From assembly GCA_035315185.1 (NCBI GenBank), contig DATFYE010000083.1, positions 5,042 to 69,041 on the forward strand: DNA of 64,000 bases. Direction: 5' to 3'. Positions 16,665-25,130 of this stretch are shown one piece after another. Under the pieces are notes generated by a model. It saw only the letters and a list, made by a program, of their open reading frames with translations. It did no database searches and was not told the origin of the DNA. A program made the translations under genes and the position numbers. This DNA comes from JADGQN01 sp035315185. Its GTDB lineage: Bacteria; Desulfobacterota; Syntrophorhabdia; Syntrophorhabdales; WCHB1-27. Each line of letters opens with the position of its first letter. Positions within the stretch are counted from its first letter, which is position 1.

Positions 16665-18620
16665 TTAGATGCTCGGGGGATCAGGCTCGATACGCACTCC
16701 AGCCAAGCCGTACAGCCAGGGCAAGATCGGAACGAAGAGATGCTCGTCTCCTTTCAGGACCATACGCCAGTGCACACCCCCTCTCTTCTTAAGCATCGGA
16801 CCCATCAAATGATCGTCAAGTCCCTCCTGTTTAAGTCGCTCGACTATTCGCCCGACGAGGCGCTCCCCGGCTTCGCCTTTCTTCCGGACTTCGATCAGGA
16901 AGAGTCTCACATAAGGGGGAAATTCAGCCAGTCTTCGTTTGGCCAGCTCTTCAGTGTAGAACCGATCCTCGTCAGTAAGATGCGACACATCGATGAGACT
17001 CTTCCTGCTCACGACCAGAAAGACCTCCTCCGGTTTAAGCGCATCAATCAAGTTCCTGAAAGTCTGGTACACCCTCTCGTGCGCTCTGTACCCGGCCACC
17101 CACAGAAATTCTTCCTGACCCGTGAGCACGAGCCGCTTGACATGTAGGCCATACAGCCTGGCGAGTATTTGGGTTCCGATCACGATGGTGCCGGGAGCGC
17201 GAGCAACCTCTATGAGGGACCGTACGTCTTTTTTTCTCAGACTTTCCGCGGTGATCCTGAGTAAGTGAGGAGCCGACAGGGATGTGTTGAGCCTTTCTTC
17301 CACGTATTCTGCCCCCGTCGCGGAAAACTGGATGAGACTCCCTCCGCAGTGAGCGCATGTCTCATCGTAAGGAAAAATCTTTTTACAGGCGGAACAGACG
17401 AGCCTCTCCCCATCCCGATAGTAAGCGAGAGGCATTTCACAGTCAGGACAGACAAAAGGTTTTCTACACTCGAGACAGTAAAGACGTGACGCATAATCTT
17501 TTCGGGGGGTATAGATTGCCGCTGTCTCGTTGTTATGAACCGTCCTATCGATAATTTCGGCAAGCTCGGGCGGTACCTGATCTCGCATCCGTCCCTCGGT
17601 GAGGATTTCCGCTACGCTTCTTCCCATACAGAGGTCCTGCTCCTTCCTGACGGAAAACGCCCCTTCCCTTGTAAGCCGGACGACATCGAGCGGCGGCGAA
17701 GCGCTACCGAGTAAAACGGGCGTCCTGTTAAGCTCCGCACTCTTTAGGGCAAGCTTTACGGCGTGAAAGCGAAAGGCCTCCTCATTTCTGTACTCATCCT
17801 CTTCGGGTCGTTCCACTATGATCAGGCCCCTGTTTATCACCGGCAGGAACACAGCGCTCTTATTGCCGAGTATCAGACAGCCTTTCTCTGTCCGTGCCCG
17901 GAAGAAGGTCTCCATTTGAGCCCTGGGCTGAGCACTCGTATGCCAGAGCACGCGTTTGCCGAGTGTGCTGGCCAGAAATCGATAGAAATAGTCACCGATG
18001 ATGTGAAAATCAGGCAGCAGTAATAAAACGTTCTGTCCCTGCTCAAATTTTCGAGCGATAGCTGAGAGGTACTCTTCCTGCCTGTGTTCAACGTCGGCAA
18101 TATAGAGACTCGGCCCGTATCCTTCCGCAAACCGGCTCTCTGGTAACGGTCTAAAGGGTCCTCCGGTATAGGAGTCATAGAACTCCACAAGCCCCTTGTG
18201 ATGATAATCCCAAACCGCCCACTTTCCGGCGAGCGCATATGCCGTCTTTACTGAGAGTCCGTCGAGGCTCCGCGCTTGCTCATGTTTTGATTTTACCAAT
18301 AGATACTTTTCCAGCTTCAGCTTTGGAGGCAGGGCATATTTGAGCACAACACCGATTGGAGCGAGATAGTACTGCGACGCCCATTCACAAAGCTGAAAAT
18401 TCGTGCTTTCAATCAACGGGAAGATGTCGAGAATATCCGCAAGTTCCTTAAGCGCCTCGTCCTCTCCTTCTTCCAGACTCAGGATAAAACCAGTCAGCTT
18501 GCGGTTACCGAAAGGAACCGTTACCCTTAGTAAGGGCTTTGCGAAGGACTCTAATGTCTTGGGAACAGTGTAAGAAAATGTTTTGTGGAGAGGTAAAGGC
18601 AGCGCTACATGGGCGATCAT
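16665..18620 (-). CDS. priA: PriA-like primosomal protein with degenerate helicase motor
   Basis: A 651-aa protein that aligns with PriA from end to end: N-terminal 3'-DNA-binding domain, helicase-like core, eight zinc-binding cysteines in the CLEC...CPDC...CSAC...CAHC pattern at about residues 380-430, and the C-terminal domain. The motor motifs are gone: at the Walker A site (usually GSGKT) it reads VEHRQ, the DEEH box is replaced by ERPE, and the QVAGRAGR motif has no counterpart. It may recruit the replisome without unwinding DNA, as proposed for the helicase-less PriA of actinobacteria. It overlaps murI by 4 bases. Confidence 0.88.
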   Translation of the reverse strand: MIAHVALPLPLHKTFSYTVPKTLESFAKPLLRVTVPFGNRKLTGFILSLEEGEDEALKELADILDIFPLIESTNFQLCEWASQYYLAPIGVVLKYALPPKLKLEKYLLVKSKHEQARSLDGLSVKTAYALAGKWAVWDYHHKGLVEFYDSYTGGPFRPLPESRFAEGYGPSLYIADVEHRQEEYLSAIARKFEQGQNVLLLLPDFHIIGDYFYRFLASTLGKRVLWHTSAQPRAQMETFFRARTEKGCLILGNKSAVFLPVINRGLIIVERPEEDEYRNEEAFRFHAVKLALKSAELNRTPVLLGSASPPLDVVRLTREGAFSVRKEQDLCMGRSVAEILTEGRMRDQVPPELAEIIDRTVHNNETAAIYTPRKDYASRLYCLECRKPFVCPDCEMPLAYYRDGERLVCSACKKIFPYDETCAHCGGSLIQFSATGAEYVEERLNTSLSAPHLLRITAESLRKKDVRSLIEVARAPGTIVIGTQILARLYGLHVKRLVLTGQEEFLWVAGYRAHERVYQTFRNLIDALKPEEVFLVVSRKSLIDVSHLTDEDRFYTEELAKRRLAEFPPYVRLFLIEVRKKGEAGERLVGRIVERLKQEGLDDHLMGPMLKKRGGVHWRMVLKGDEHLFVPILPWLYGLAGVRIEPDPPSI

Positions 18621-19441
18621 GTAGAGAGCAGAAAATCTTTCAGGTCAAGATTCTTGACCAGTTTTACACCATCTATCGGCTCACCCAGGAACCGGCTTCC
18701 CACCTCAGAAAAATTCTCCGGCGAGTCAGTAACAAAATAACTGGACTTCCCGGTACCCGATCCCTTCAACAAGCCACGGGCGCCCAGGAGTTCCTGTACC
18801 TGCATGGCTGTCTCTCTGCCGGTATTTACTATAAAGACATCCGGGCCTATTTCTTCCCGGATCGTCTGTTGCAGGATGGGGTAGTGCGTACATCCCATCA
18901 CGAGTACGTCAATGCCGCTATTGTAAAACGGACCAAGGTACTTCCTGACAATGAGGTGCGCAACTTCGGAGTCTTCCCATCCCTCTTCCACTATAGGGAC
19001 AAAGAGAGGGCATGCCTGCGACAGCACCTCTACATGACGATCGATCCTTCTGACCGCCCGTTCGTACGCCATACTTTTCACGGTTGCCTTGGTGCCTATG
19101 ACACCTACCCTTTTACTTTTCGTCTGTCTGGCAGCGGAAGACGCGGCTGGATCGATCACACCGAATACAGGGATGGGAAGTTTCTTCTTAAGAATATTGA
19201 GTGAGAGCGCTGACGAGGTGTTGCATGCAATCACAAGCGCCTTTATTCCTTTTGCAAGAAGGAAGAGAGCAGTCTCAAGCGCATAGCGCGTTACCGTGTA
19301 TGGAGACTTGTTACCGTAAGGAACCCGTGCGGTATCACCGAGGTAGATAATATTTTCCCTGGGAAGAAGGCCTCTTACTTCCTTGAGAACTGTGAGTCCG
19401 CCGATACCCGAGTCAAACATTCCAACCGCGAGATTTTGCAT
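18617..19441 (-). CDS. murI: Glutamate racemase
   Basis: About 274 aa from the ATG at 19441 (a TTG at 19447 is possible). FDSGIGGLTVL, GDTARVPYG, the catalytic-cysteine motifs ACNTSS and MGCTHYP are all present, so both Cys bases of the racemase are kept. It supplies D-glutamate for peptidoglycan. The priA gene follows with ATGA overlap. No ribosome site is visible before the ATG and a promoter ends just upstream, so the message may have almost no leader. Confidence 0.95.
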   Translation of the reverse strand: MQNLAVGMFDSGIGGLTVLKEVRGLLPRENIIYLGDTARVPYGNKSPYTVTRYALETALFLLAKGIKALVIACNTSSALSLNILKKKLPIPVFGVIDPAASSAARQTKSKRVGVIGTKATVKSMAYERAVRRIDRHVEVLSQACPLFVPIVEEGWEDSEVAHLIVRKYLGPFYNSGIDVLVMGCTHYPILQQTIREEIGPDVFIVNTGRETAMQVQELLGARGLLKGSGTGKSSYFVTDSPENFSEVGSRFLGEPIDGVKLVKNLDLKDFLLST

Positions 19442-19447
19442 CGTCAA

Positions 19448-19476
19448 AGCTTATGTGACCAACCGGTAAAAGTCAA
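19448..19476 (-). promoter_or_regulatory. Promoter of murI-priA
   Basis: Minus-strand TTGACT (19471-19476) and TAAGCT (19448-19453) are 17 bases apart. Initiation would fall near 19441, at the murI ATG itself. Confidence 0.45.
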
Positions 19477-19485
19477 GAAAGGGGC

Positions 19486-19514
19486 GTGACACTCCTTCAT
19501 TGCTGCTATATAAT
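19486..19514 (+). promoter_or_regulatory. Sigma-70 promoter of the tail-like orphan gene
   Basis: GTGACA (19486-19491), 17-base spacer, TATAAT (19509-19514). Confidence 0.5.
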
Positions 19515-19547
19515 TGCCTCATAAGGGTTTAAAAAAAGGGGGTCCAC

Positions 19548-20072
19548 ATGAAAAGGGTTCGCTTTTTTGACGGGATGCTTCTTTCAAAAGCAGATTTTCA
19601 GGCTGACCAGCAGTACTTTCGCGAGAAACAAAAAATGCATAATCGCTGTCTACACGGTTATGGTGTGGTATACGGGCTGGATGTCTCGATACTGAAGGGA
19701 ACGATCCGGGTTAGCCCTGGTCTCGCCCTGTCTTGCACTGGAGATGAGATTGTTGTTGACGAGCGGCTCGCAGTTGCTCTTCCCGAGACAAGAAACAGCA
19801 CGTATCTAACCATCGGTTACGGGGAGCGAGGTACCGATCCCGTTCCTGCCCCGGCGGGCGGAGGCATCGAGAATTCCCGGATAGAAGAGACCTTCGAAAT
19901 CTCGTTTCAGGCGCATGACCCTTGCCACGCGCACGCCAAATCCGCCAGATCCCGGGCACTCGGTTGCGGAAAAGGGCATCCGATTGCTCTTGCAAAATTG
20001 ACCCACGGAAAGGAAGGCTGGAGAATTGATCACGAGTTCCAGCCGCCCCGCGTGGCCACACTCAGCCGATAG
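19548..20072 (+). CDS. Orphan protein resembling an N-terminal module of tail/injection-system associated proteins
   Basis: A 174-aa protein starting MKRVRFFDGMLLSKADFQAD and continuing with LHGYGVVYGLDV and a beta-rich segment (IRVSPGLALSCTGDEIVV). This start pattern (FFDG.LL...DF..eq.Y......HNR.LHG.G...GL.V) occurs, as far as I recall, in proteins encoded with phage-tail-like or contractile injection particles. Here no sheath, tube or baseplate gene is nearby. The C-terminal third has several Cys and His. Function is unknown and the family resemblance is from memory. Confidence 0.6.
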   Translation: MKRVRFFDGMLLSKADFQADQQYFREKQKMHNRCLHGYGVVYGLDVSILKGTIRVSPGLALSCTGDEIVVDERLAVALPETRNSTYLTIGYGERGTDPVPAPAGGGIENSRIEETFEISFQAHDPCHAHAKSARSRALGCGKGHPIALAKLTHGKEGWRIDHEFQPPRVATLSR

Positions 20073-20111
20073 AGCCGTGAATCATTTGACCTCTAGACCT
20101 GAAGAGTGGGG

Positions 20112-20239
20112 TTATACCGACTTGGATTCAAGCGGAGACCGAGGCGGCAGCGAGGAGCCGACGCAGGCGTACTGATAGTACGTCGAGGAGTGCGACGCAG
20201 CGACAACGAAGGTATACGTTTGAAGGCAAGTCGGTATTA
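20112..20239. repeat. Nested palindromic element, copy A
   Basis: Ends 20112-20131 (TTATACCGACTTGGATTCAA) and 20220-20239 are inverted copies with about three mismatches. Inside are the shared core GGCGGCAGCGAGGAGCC (20143-20159), a small inner hairpin GCGTACTGATAGTACGTC, and the second shared core GCGACAACGAAGGTATACG (20200-20218). The right end includes the trpS stop codon. It lies between convergent genes. Confidence 0.8.
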
Positions 20240-21217
20240 CGCCTTGAGAAGCCCCAGGGCTGTCCTTACCTCTTCCATAGTCTCGACAGCCAAAGCCCGA
20301 CAGGCCTTGGCGCCGGCCCTGAGCGCATCCATCACATAGCCATGGTCATTCTTCAGAGCAAGAGCCTTTTCCCGAATTGGTTTTAACTCCGCCATCATTT
20401 GTTTAAAAAGAACCCGTTTACAGTCAATGCAGCCTATCGACGCAGTACGGCAGCCCTTATCCAACTCACTAAATACTTGCTCAGGCGAGAAAGCGCGATG
20501 CATGGTAAAAATGTTACAAATATCAGGGTCTCCTGGGTCACCCCGCCTCACCCGATTTACATCGGTGACAGCGGTCCTCAGTTTCTCCCACATTGTGCTT
20601 TCTTCTTCCAGGATGCCGATATAGTTGTTGACGGTTTTTGACATCTTAGTTCTTCCCTCGGTTCCCAGGATCCTGGGTGCGCACGAGAGGATTACTTCAG
20701 GCTCCGGGAATATCTGCCCAAAACGACTGTTAAACTTCCGCGCCACTTCTCTCGACAGCTCCACATGCTGTACCTGGTCTTCCCCCACGGGAACGTAACC
20801 GGCTTTGTAAATCAAGATGTCGGCTGCTTGTAACACGGGATAACCCATGAGTCCCATATTAATATTGCTGCGGTGCTGCTTCGACTTGTCTTTGAACTGG
20901 GTCATTCTTTCCACTTCGCCAACAGGAGTGACGCAGTTGAAGACCCATGCCAGCTCGGTGTGTTCCGGAACGTGAGATTGGACCATGACATGACACTTAT
21001 CCGGGGTTAACCCACAAGCCAGCAGAATAATAGCAGTGTCAAGGCTGCGCTGGCTCATCTCACCGGTGTCATACTCAACAGTGACAGCGTGATAGTCCAC
21101 GACAGAGTAAATGCAGTGGTACTCTTCTACCAGGGTGACCCACTGTCTCAGAGCACCCACGTAGTTCCCTATGTGAATGTCGCCCGTAGGCTGAATACCG
21201 CTAAAAACCCTCTTCAT
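20237..21217 (-). CDS. trpS: Tryptophanyl-tRNA synthetase
   Basis: A 326-aa class I enzyme with SGIQPTGDIHIGNYVGAL (HIGH motif HIGN) at the start and KMSKT near residue 195. It charges tRNA-Trp in the cytoplasm. The stop codon lies within the right end of palindromic element A. No partner gene is seen; it is transcribed alone. Confidence 0.96.
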   Translation of the reverse strand: MKRVFSGIQPTGDIHIGNYVGALRQWVTLVEEYHCIYSVVDYHAVTVEYDTGEMSQRSLDTAIILLACGLTPDKCHVMVQSHVPEHTELAWVFNCVTPVGEVERMTQFKDKSKQHRSNINMGLMGYPVLQAADILIYKAGYVPVGEDQVQHVELSREVARKFNSRFGQIFPEPEVILSCAPRILGTEGRTKMSKTVNNYIGILEEESTMWEKLRTAVTDVNRVRRGDPGDPDICNIFTMHRAFSPEQVFSELDKGCRTASIGCIDCKRVLFKQMMAELKPIREKALALKNDHGYVMDALRAGAKACRALAVETMEEVRTALGLLKA

Positions 21218-21387
21218 TTTAGTGCGCCTGAAAGCATCGTTAATCTACACTAGGGCCGCCCAAAAATCAACACATGGAGACGGTCCGAACGGAGACGAAT
21301 GCTGGGCTTCTTTGCTATCAGTTGGCCCTGCAATCCCCTGTCGATCTCCCGCTACAGAGTTCGCAGACCCATCCTGAATAAAAAAAA

Positions 21388-21440
21388 TTGACAATGATTT
21401 TGGAAACGTACTATATATACTGGATCATTAATTGTATACA
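21388..21440 (+). promoter_or_regulatory. Promoter and candidate operator of the GntR gene
   Basis: TTGACA (21388-21393) and TATATA (21412-21417) with 18-base spacing form a good sigma-70 promoter. Just downstream TGTATACA (21433-21440) is a perfect palindrome of the type bound by many FCD-class GntR regulators, so the regulator may repress itself. The remainder of 21218-21553 shows no gene. Confidence 0.5.
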
Positions 21441-21553
21441 GTGCATTTTTGAATATACCCCTTTTTTGGACCGATAAAACGACACAATGAGTCGGGCACG
21501 TAAGAGACCAGCACTATCCCAATGAGGATCGCGTAATTAAGGAGGCAAGAACG

Positions 21554-22246
21554 ATGGTCAACTCAGAGCAAGACCAGGCAGCAAAAAAGAGGAGACTCCT
21601 CAGAGAGCATGTATACAACGGCGTAAAAGGCGCCATCATAGGGGGAGATTTTCAGCCGGGCAGGAGGCTTATTGAGGAAAAGTTAGCGGCTGATATGGCT
21701 ACAAGCAGAACGCCTGTGAGGGAAGCCATCCAAAAGCTGGAAAAGGAAGGCCTGATTTACAAGCTGCCGAAGAGCGGCTTTGCTGTGAAACCGGTCACCG
21801 AAGAGGAGGTAGAGGAAATCCTGGGACTCAGAAGCGTTCTGGAGGGATATGCTGGATTTCTAGCTACTTCCAGAATTACCGACATTGAGTTGAAGCAGCT
21901 GGATGAAATTATCGCAAAAGAGGATGAATGTCTCAAGAACCTCAATGTTGATGAATTTATAAGCCTCGACGGTGAGTTTCACGACGTACTTTACAAGGCC
22001 GCGAAAAATTCGCGCCTTTACAGTCTGCTCAACGATCTCAGAGACTACATGTATCGCTACCGGGTCATTATTCTCCACTACCAGAGAAAACTCCACCTGG
22101 CTGTGCAGGACCACAAAGAGATGCTCGAATCCATAAAGGCGAAGTGCCCACGGCAGGTAGAAAAGCTGGTCCGCAAACATGTGGGCAGAGGAAAAGAGAT
22201 TATCAAGAAGAAGATCAAGCAAGGCCAGCAGGCGCGGGTCTGGTAA
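21554..22246 (+). CDS. GntR-family regulator, FCD class
   Basis: A 230-aa protein behind AAGGAGG. The winged helix-turn-helix occupies residues 12-80 (FQPGRRLIEEKLA, SRTPVREAIQKLEKEGLI). The helical FCD ligand domain follows at about 90-215 with the metal/ligand residues D..H (DGEFHDVLY), H (VQDHKEML) and H (RKHVGRG). Such regulators usually respond to organic acids. No transporter or enzyme is directly adjacent, so the regulon cannot be named. Confidence 0.9.
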   Translation: MVNSEQDQAAKKRRLLREHVYNGVKGAIIGGDFQPGRRLIEEKLAADMATSRTPVREAIQKLEKEGLIYKLPKSGFAVKPVTEEEVEEILGLRSVLEGYAGFLATSRITDIELKQLDEIIAKEDECLKNLNVDEFISLDGEFHDVLYKAAKNSRLYSLLNDLRDYMYRYRVIILHYQRKLHLAVQDHKEMLESIKAKCPRQVEKLVRKHVGRGKEIIKKKIKQGQQARVW

Positions 22247-22386
22247 GGTCTGCGTGCGCACTCTCGAATGGCGAAGATGGCGCTATTGATCCTCGACCCG
22301 CATTTCGTAACGTGCAATTAAGAATCGGTATTCTCTGCGTAAATCATCTCTGGCCCAGGAACAGAGAATCGATTATAATCTGTTAC

Positions 22387-22866
22387 GTGAGAGCGAGTAT
22401 CATCGCGATTGTTTGCATGCTTTGCTGTTTCGGTACCCATGTGCATGCAGATAGTGAAGAGCCACAGGCGAAAGTTGAGAGCAGACCGGCTGAACAGGCC
22501 GACACTTCGCCGGTAGTCATCATCGACCCACAGCGGGAAACAGGGCCTCAGGCCAACAAAGATCGTATGCTCACGGAAGAGGAAGCTTACGACCTTGTCT
22601 GGAATCTGCCGGAAGTCAGGAAAGAGATCGAAAAAATCCTCGATCAGGGAGGCGTCCCCCTGGCGACGGTTGGTATGAGGCCAGCGCCTGACAGCCAGCC
22701 AGGAGAGGGAAACTCCTTCTATATTATCCGCTTTCAAGGGATACATGCGAAAAGCATATTCGCAGACCAACTCTTTTATGTTGACGCCTTTGCCGGCCGA
22801 ATTCTCGTGTATGATTCATACAGAGGGTCGCTTATTTCTCTTGACGATTGGCGGCGTCAGAAGTGA
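22387..22866 (+). CDS. Secreted protein of unknown function (PepSY-like C-terminus)
   Basis: A 159-aa protein read from the GTG at 22387, which puts a signal peptide at residues 1-22 (IIAIVCMLCCFGTHVHA). Earlier in-frame starts would run into the GntR gene. The middle part (LTEEEAYDLVWNLPEVRKEI) and the end (VDAFAGRILVYDSYRGSLIS) are reminiscent of the PepSY fold of secreted regulators. I cannot confirm the family. Confidence 0.65.
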   Translation: MRASIIAIVCMLCCFGTHVHADSEEPQAKVESRPAEQADTSPVVIIDPQRETGPQANKDRMLTEEEAYDLVWNLPEVRKEIEKILDQGGVPLATVGMRPAPDSQPGEGNSFYIIRFQGIHAKSIFADQLFYVDAFAGRILVYDSYRGSLISLDDWRRQK

Positions 22867-23091
22867 ACAGTATGAGGTGGGGTGTCGCCCCGTACTGTAC
22901 CCCGTCAATCTTAGGGAATGCCCGGGGCTGCCAGGAACAGTGTTCCTGAAACTGAGACCTCATACCCCGCCTCGTCTTTAATTAGTCCTCGCTCTTATGG
23001 TATAGTGGTGCGTATCTAGAACCGGATCGTGAAAGACCGCGCTGCTTCGATCGGCATGTTTCGCGTGGATCGAAGGGGAAAGGGATTTTAT
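22867..23091. other. Intergenic region with inverted GGTATGAGGT motifs
   Basis: TATGAGGTGGGGTGTC at about 22870 and its inverted relative GACCTCATACCCCGCC at about 22960 would pair, enclosing GC-rich sequence; a nested CCAGGAACAGTGTTCCTG palindrome lies at about 22930. It probably acts as a terminator-like structure. A TATAGT box near 23002 may belong to the next gene. Confidence 0.4.
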
Positions 23092-23979
23092 ATGCTTAAA
23101 GGGCTAATAATGAGCATTAAACCTGAGTCGCTTCTCATTTCCTTCGTCGCCGTGAGTGCCGGCACGGCCGTTGCTTCGCTGTACGGTTCCGTTCATTGGA
23201 ATCATTATTTCCTGACTCTCCTGGGTATGATTCTCATGCAAGCCGGCGCGAATGTGCTGAATGACTACTTCGACGACAAGAACGGTGTCGACACTTCCCA
23301 TGTTCCTGGAAGCTTTGGCACCGGTGGCCGCGCCATAGCGCGGAATTTGTTATCCCCCGCGCAGGTGCTTGGCGTTGGCCTCCTACTCTATGCTTTTGCA
23401 CTGCCGATCGGCATATACCTCACGGTTAAGGTAGGGCTTTCAGTCTTCATCCTCGGCCTGGCAGGATTTCTTGTCGGCTTTTTCTACACGGGCAGTCCCA
23501 TCGGCTTCAAGTATTATGCCTTCGGTGAACCAGCGGTTTTTCTGGTCTGGGGACCGCTCATGGTGAGTGGCGCTTACTACGTGCAACGCGGTTCGTTTTC
23601 CGGACAGCCTGTCTGGGTATCATTCCCCGTCGGTATCCTGGTGGCCCTCATTCTCTTCGCAAACAATATCAGGGATCTAACTTCTGACACACATGCACGT
23701 GTTCGTACCATCGCAACCATGCTCAGGAAAGAAGGAGCTGTCAAGCTTTATCGCGCCCTCATATTCTCTGCATACGGAATCACCCTGCTGCTCATTGCCG
23801 CAGGGCAGTTGAGTCTGTGGGGTCTTCTCACCCTCCTATCCCTTCCCCTTGCCCTCAAGCTGATCAAACAGATGCAGGTTGCAGTCCCTCCTGATGCGGA
23901 TGCGAGGACCGCACAGCTCAACACCATTTATGGTCTCCTCCTTGTCATATCGATAGTCCTGCAAAGGCTTTTTTCTTGA
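23092..23979 (+). CDS. UbiA-family prenyltransferase (MenA-like)
   Basis: About 295 aa from the ATG at 23092; ATG 23110 and GTG 23029 are alternatives. About eight membrane helices and the two Asp-rich sites NVLNDYFDDKNGVD and NNIRDLTSDTHARVRT, which bind the prenyl diphosphate through magnesium. The spacing and the RTIAT end of the second motif fit MenA (1,4-dihydroxy-2-naphthoate polyprenyltransferase) better than UbiA. No menaquinone genes are near. The CPBP protease gene overlaps the stop. Confidence 0.85.
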   Translation: MLKGLIMSIKPESLLISFVAVSAGTAVASLYGSVHWNHYFLTLLGMILMQAGANVLNDYFDDKNGVDTSHVPGSFGTGGRAIARNLLSPAQVLGVGLLLYAFALPIGIYLTVKVGLSVFILGLAGFLVGFFYTGSPIGFKYYAFGEPAVFLVWGPLMVSGAYYVQRGSFSGQPVWVSFPVGILVALILFANNIRDLTSDTHARVRTIATMLRKEGAVKLYRALIFSAYGITLLLIAAGQLSLWGLLTLLSLPLALKLIKQMQVAVPPDADARTAQLNTIYGLLLVISIVLQRLFS

Positions 23980-24593
23980 GGTATTTTCAAAGACTGTTGC
24001 TGACAGTCCCTGCTGCTTTTCTGCTCTGGTTTCTCACCTTTGCCGTACCTCAAGGTAATTTCTGGTTCAAGCTCTCTTTCTCGGCCCTCCTGCTCGCGGT
24101 ATTTGCCCTCAAGCCCCTCCTGGAACAAAAAGAGAAACTTCTGAGCATGAGAAAACGATTTGTGTTTGTGGGCATCCTGTCCGCAATACTTCTCTACGCG
24201 ATCTTCTGGGTTGGACGAGAGGTATCGACAGCCTTATTTCCGTTTGCCTCACGGGAGATCGGCAACGTCTACGTGACAAAAGCGGAACTCAGCCCGGTTG
24301 CCATCGGACTGCTGCTCTTCTTCATCATGGGGCCTGCCGAGGAGATTTACTGGCGCGGGTTTGTTCAGGAAACTTTGACCGGTCGTTTCGGCCAAAAGAC
24401 GAGCCTGCTCGTGACTTCAGCCATCTATGCACTCATCCATGTGTTTGCTTTCAACTTTATGCTTTTCGTGGCTGCAGCCGTCTGCGGCCTTTTCTGGGGG
24501 CTTCTTTATCTGCGGGAGGGAAGTCTCATACCGGTCATGATTTCTCATGCTCTCTGGGATCTGATGACGTTCGTTCTGTTCCCCTTCAACTGA
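23976..24593 (+). CDS. CPBP-family intramembrane metalloprotease
   Basis: A 205-aa protein from a TTG overlapping the preceding stop. It has about six membrane helices and the glutamate/histidine motifs of the CPBP (Abi/Rce1) family: PAEEIYWRGF, ALIHVFAFN and ISHALWD. These proteins cut within or near membranes; Rce1 members process prenylated CaaX proteins. Being coupled to a prenyltransferase gene is suggestive but may be coincidence. Confidence 0.85.
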   Translation: MRYFQRLLLTVPAAFLLWFLTFAVPQGNFWFKLSFSALLLAVFALKPLLEQKEKLLSMRKRFVFVGILSAILLYAIFWVGREVSTALFPFASREIGNVYVTKAELSPVAIGLLLFFIMGPAEEIYWRGFVQETLTGRFGQKTSLLVTSAIYALIHVFAFNFMLFVAAAVCGLFWGLLYLREGSLIPVMISHALWDLMTFVLFPFN

Positions 24594-24602
24594 ACAGAAC
24601 CC

Positions 24603-24653
24603 ATTCTTCGTTCTTAGTTCGTGGTTCGGCAAATAACAACGAACGAAGAACTG
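24603..24653. repeat. Quasi-tandem GTTCTTC units with inverted partner
   Basis: 24603-24628 reads as degenerate 7-base units (TTCTTCGTTCTTAGTTCGTGG) and 24639-24653 is the reverse complement AACGAACGAAGAACT. Hairpin downstream of the CPBP gene. Confidence 0.65.
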
Positions 24654-24757
24654 TTTTAAGTCAAATACATGCTTGCCGATAACACTGGTAGAGGTCATGG
24701 CGCAGCCGGATGCACGTCTCATGGGCAATAAGCAAAGAAGGCCAGAGGGTCTCCGCT

Positions 24758-24958
24758 ATGATCTGTCCTCTGTGCCATAGCACGGAGGTGCAAGAAACGT
24801 CCATCACGATGAAAGCACATGGCATCACCGTTAAATTCCTTTGCCTCCCCTGTCAGATGGAATTCTATGTGGATTATCTTGCTGTCAGGGCGACATGGCT
24901 AGAGAGAGTCAGAGAAGAGCTTTGCGTGATGCAAGTGCTCAAGCACTGGTTCGCATAA
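24758..24958 (+). CDS. Small zinc-ribbon protein
   Basis: A 66-aa protein from the ATG at 24758 (the reading frame is open further upstream to 24710). It begins MICPLCHSTEVQE and has a second CLPC pair about 28 residues later, together forming a four-Cys zinc ribbon. Beyond this nothing can be said; it may bind nucleic acid or protein. Confidence 0.55.
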   Translation: MICPLCHSTEVQETSITMKAHGITVKFLCLPCQMEFYVDYLAVRATWLERVREELCVMQVLKHWFA

Positions 24959-24960
24959 AT

Positions 24961-25120
24961 CCAGGAAAAAGATAAAGCAGGTTGAGGTAAAGACTAAAGC
25001 AAAGGTTGAGATAAGGGCTAAGGCATTCCACGTTCTCTCTCGACGTTTGTTCTTGGCCTTTCCTCAACCTGCTCTTGTCTTTACCTGTCCTTAATCTTAA
25101 CCTTAACCTGTTTCATCTTT
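24961..25120. repeat. Purine-rich quasi-tandem repeat with distant inverted partner
   Basis: The left half repeats GGTTGAG/GATAAAG/GCTAAAG-like units; the right half (25058-25120) holds CCTCAACCTG, TCTTTACCTG and CTTAACCTTAACCTG, complementary to the left. The arms meet around 25040 and could form a hairpin of about 60 bases per side between convergent genes. Confidence 0.65.
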
Positions 25121-25130
25121 TTCCTGTACT

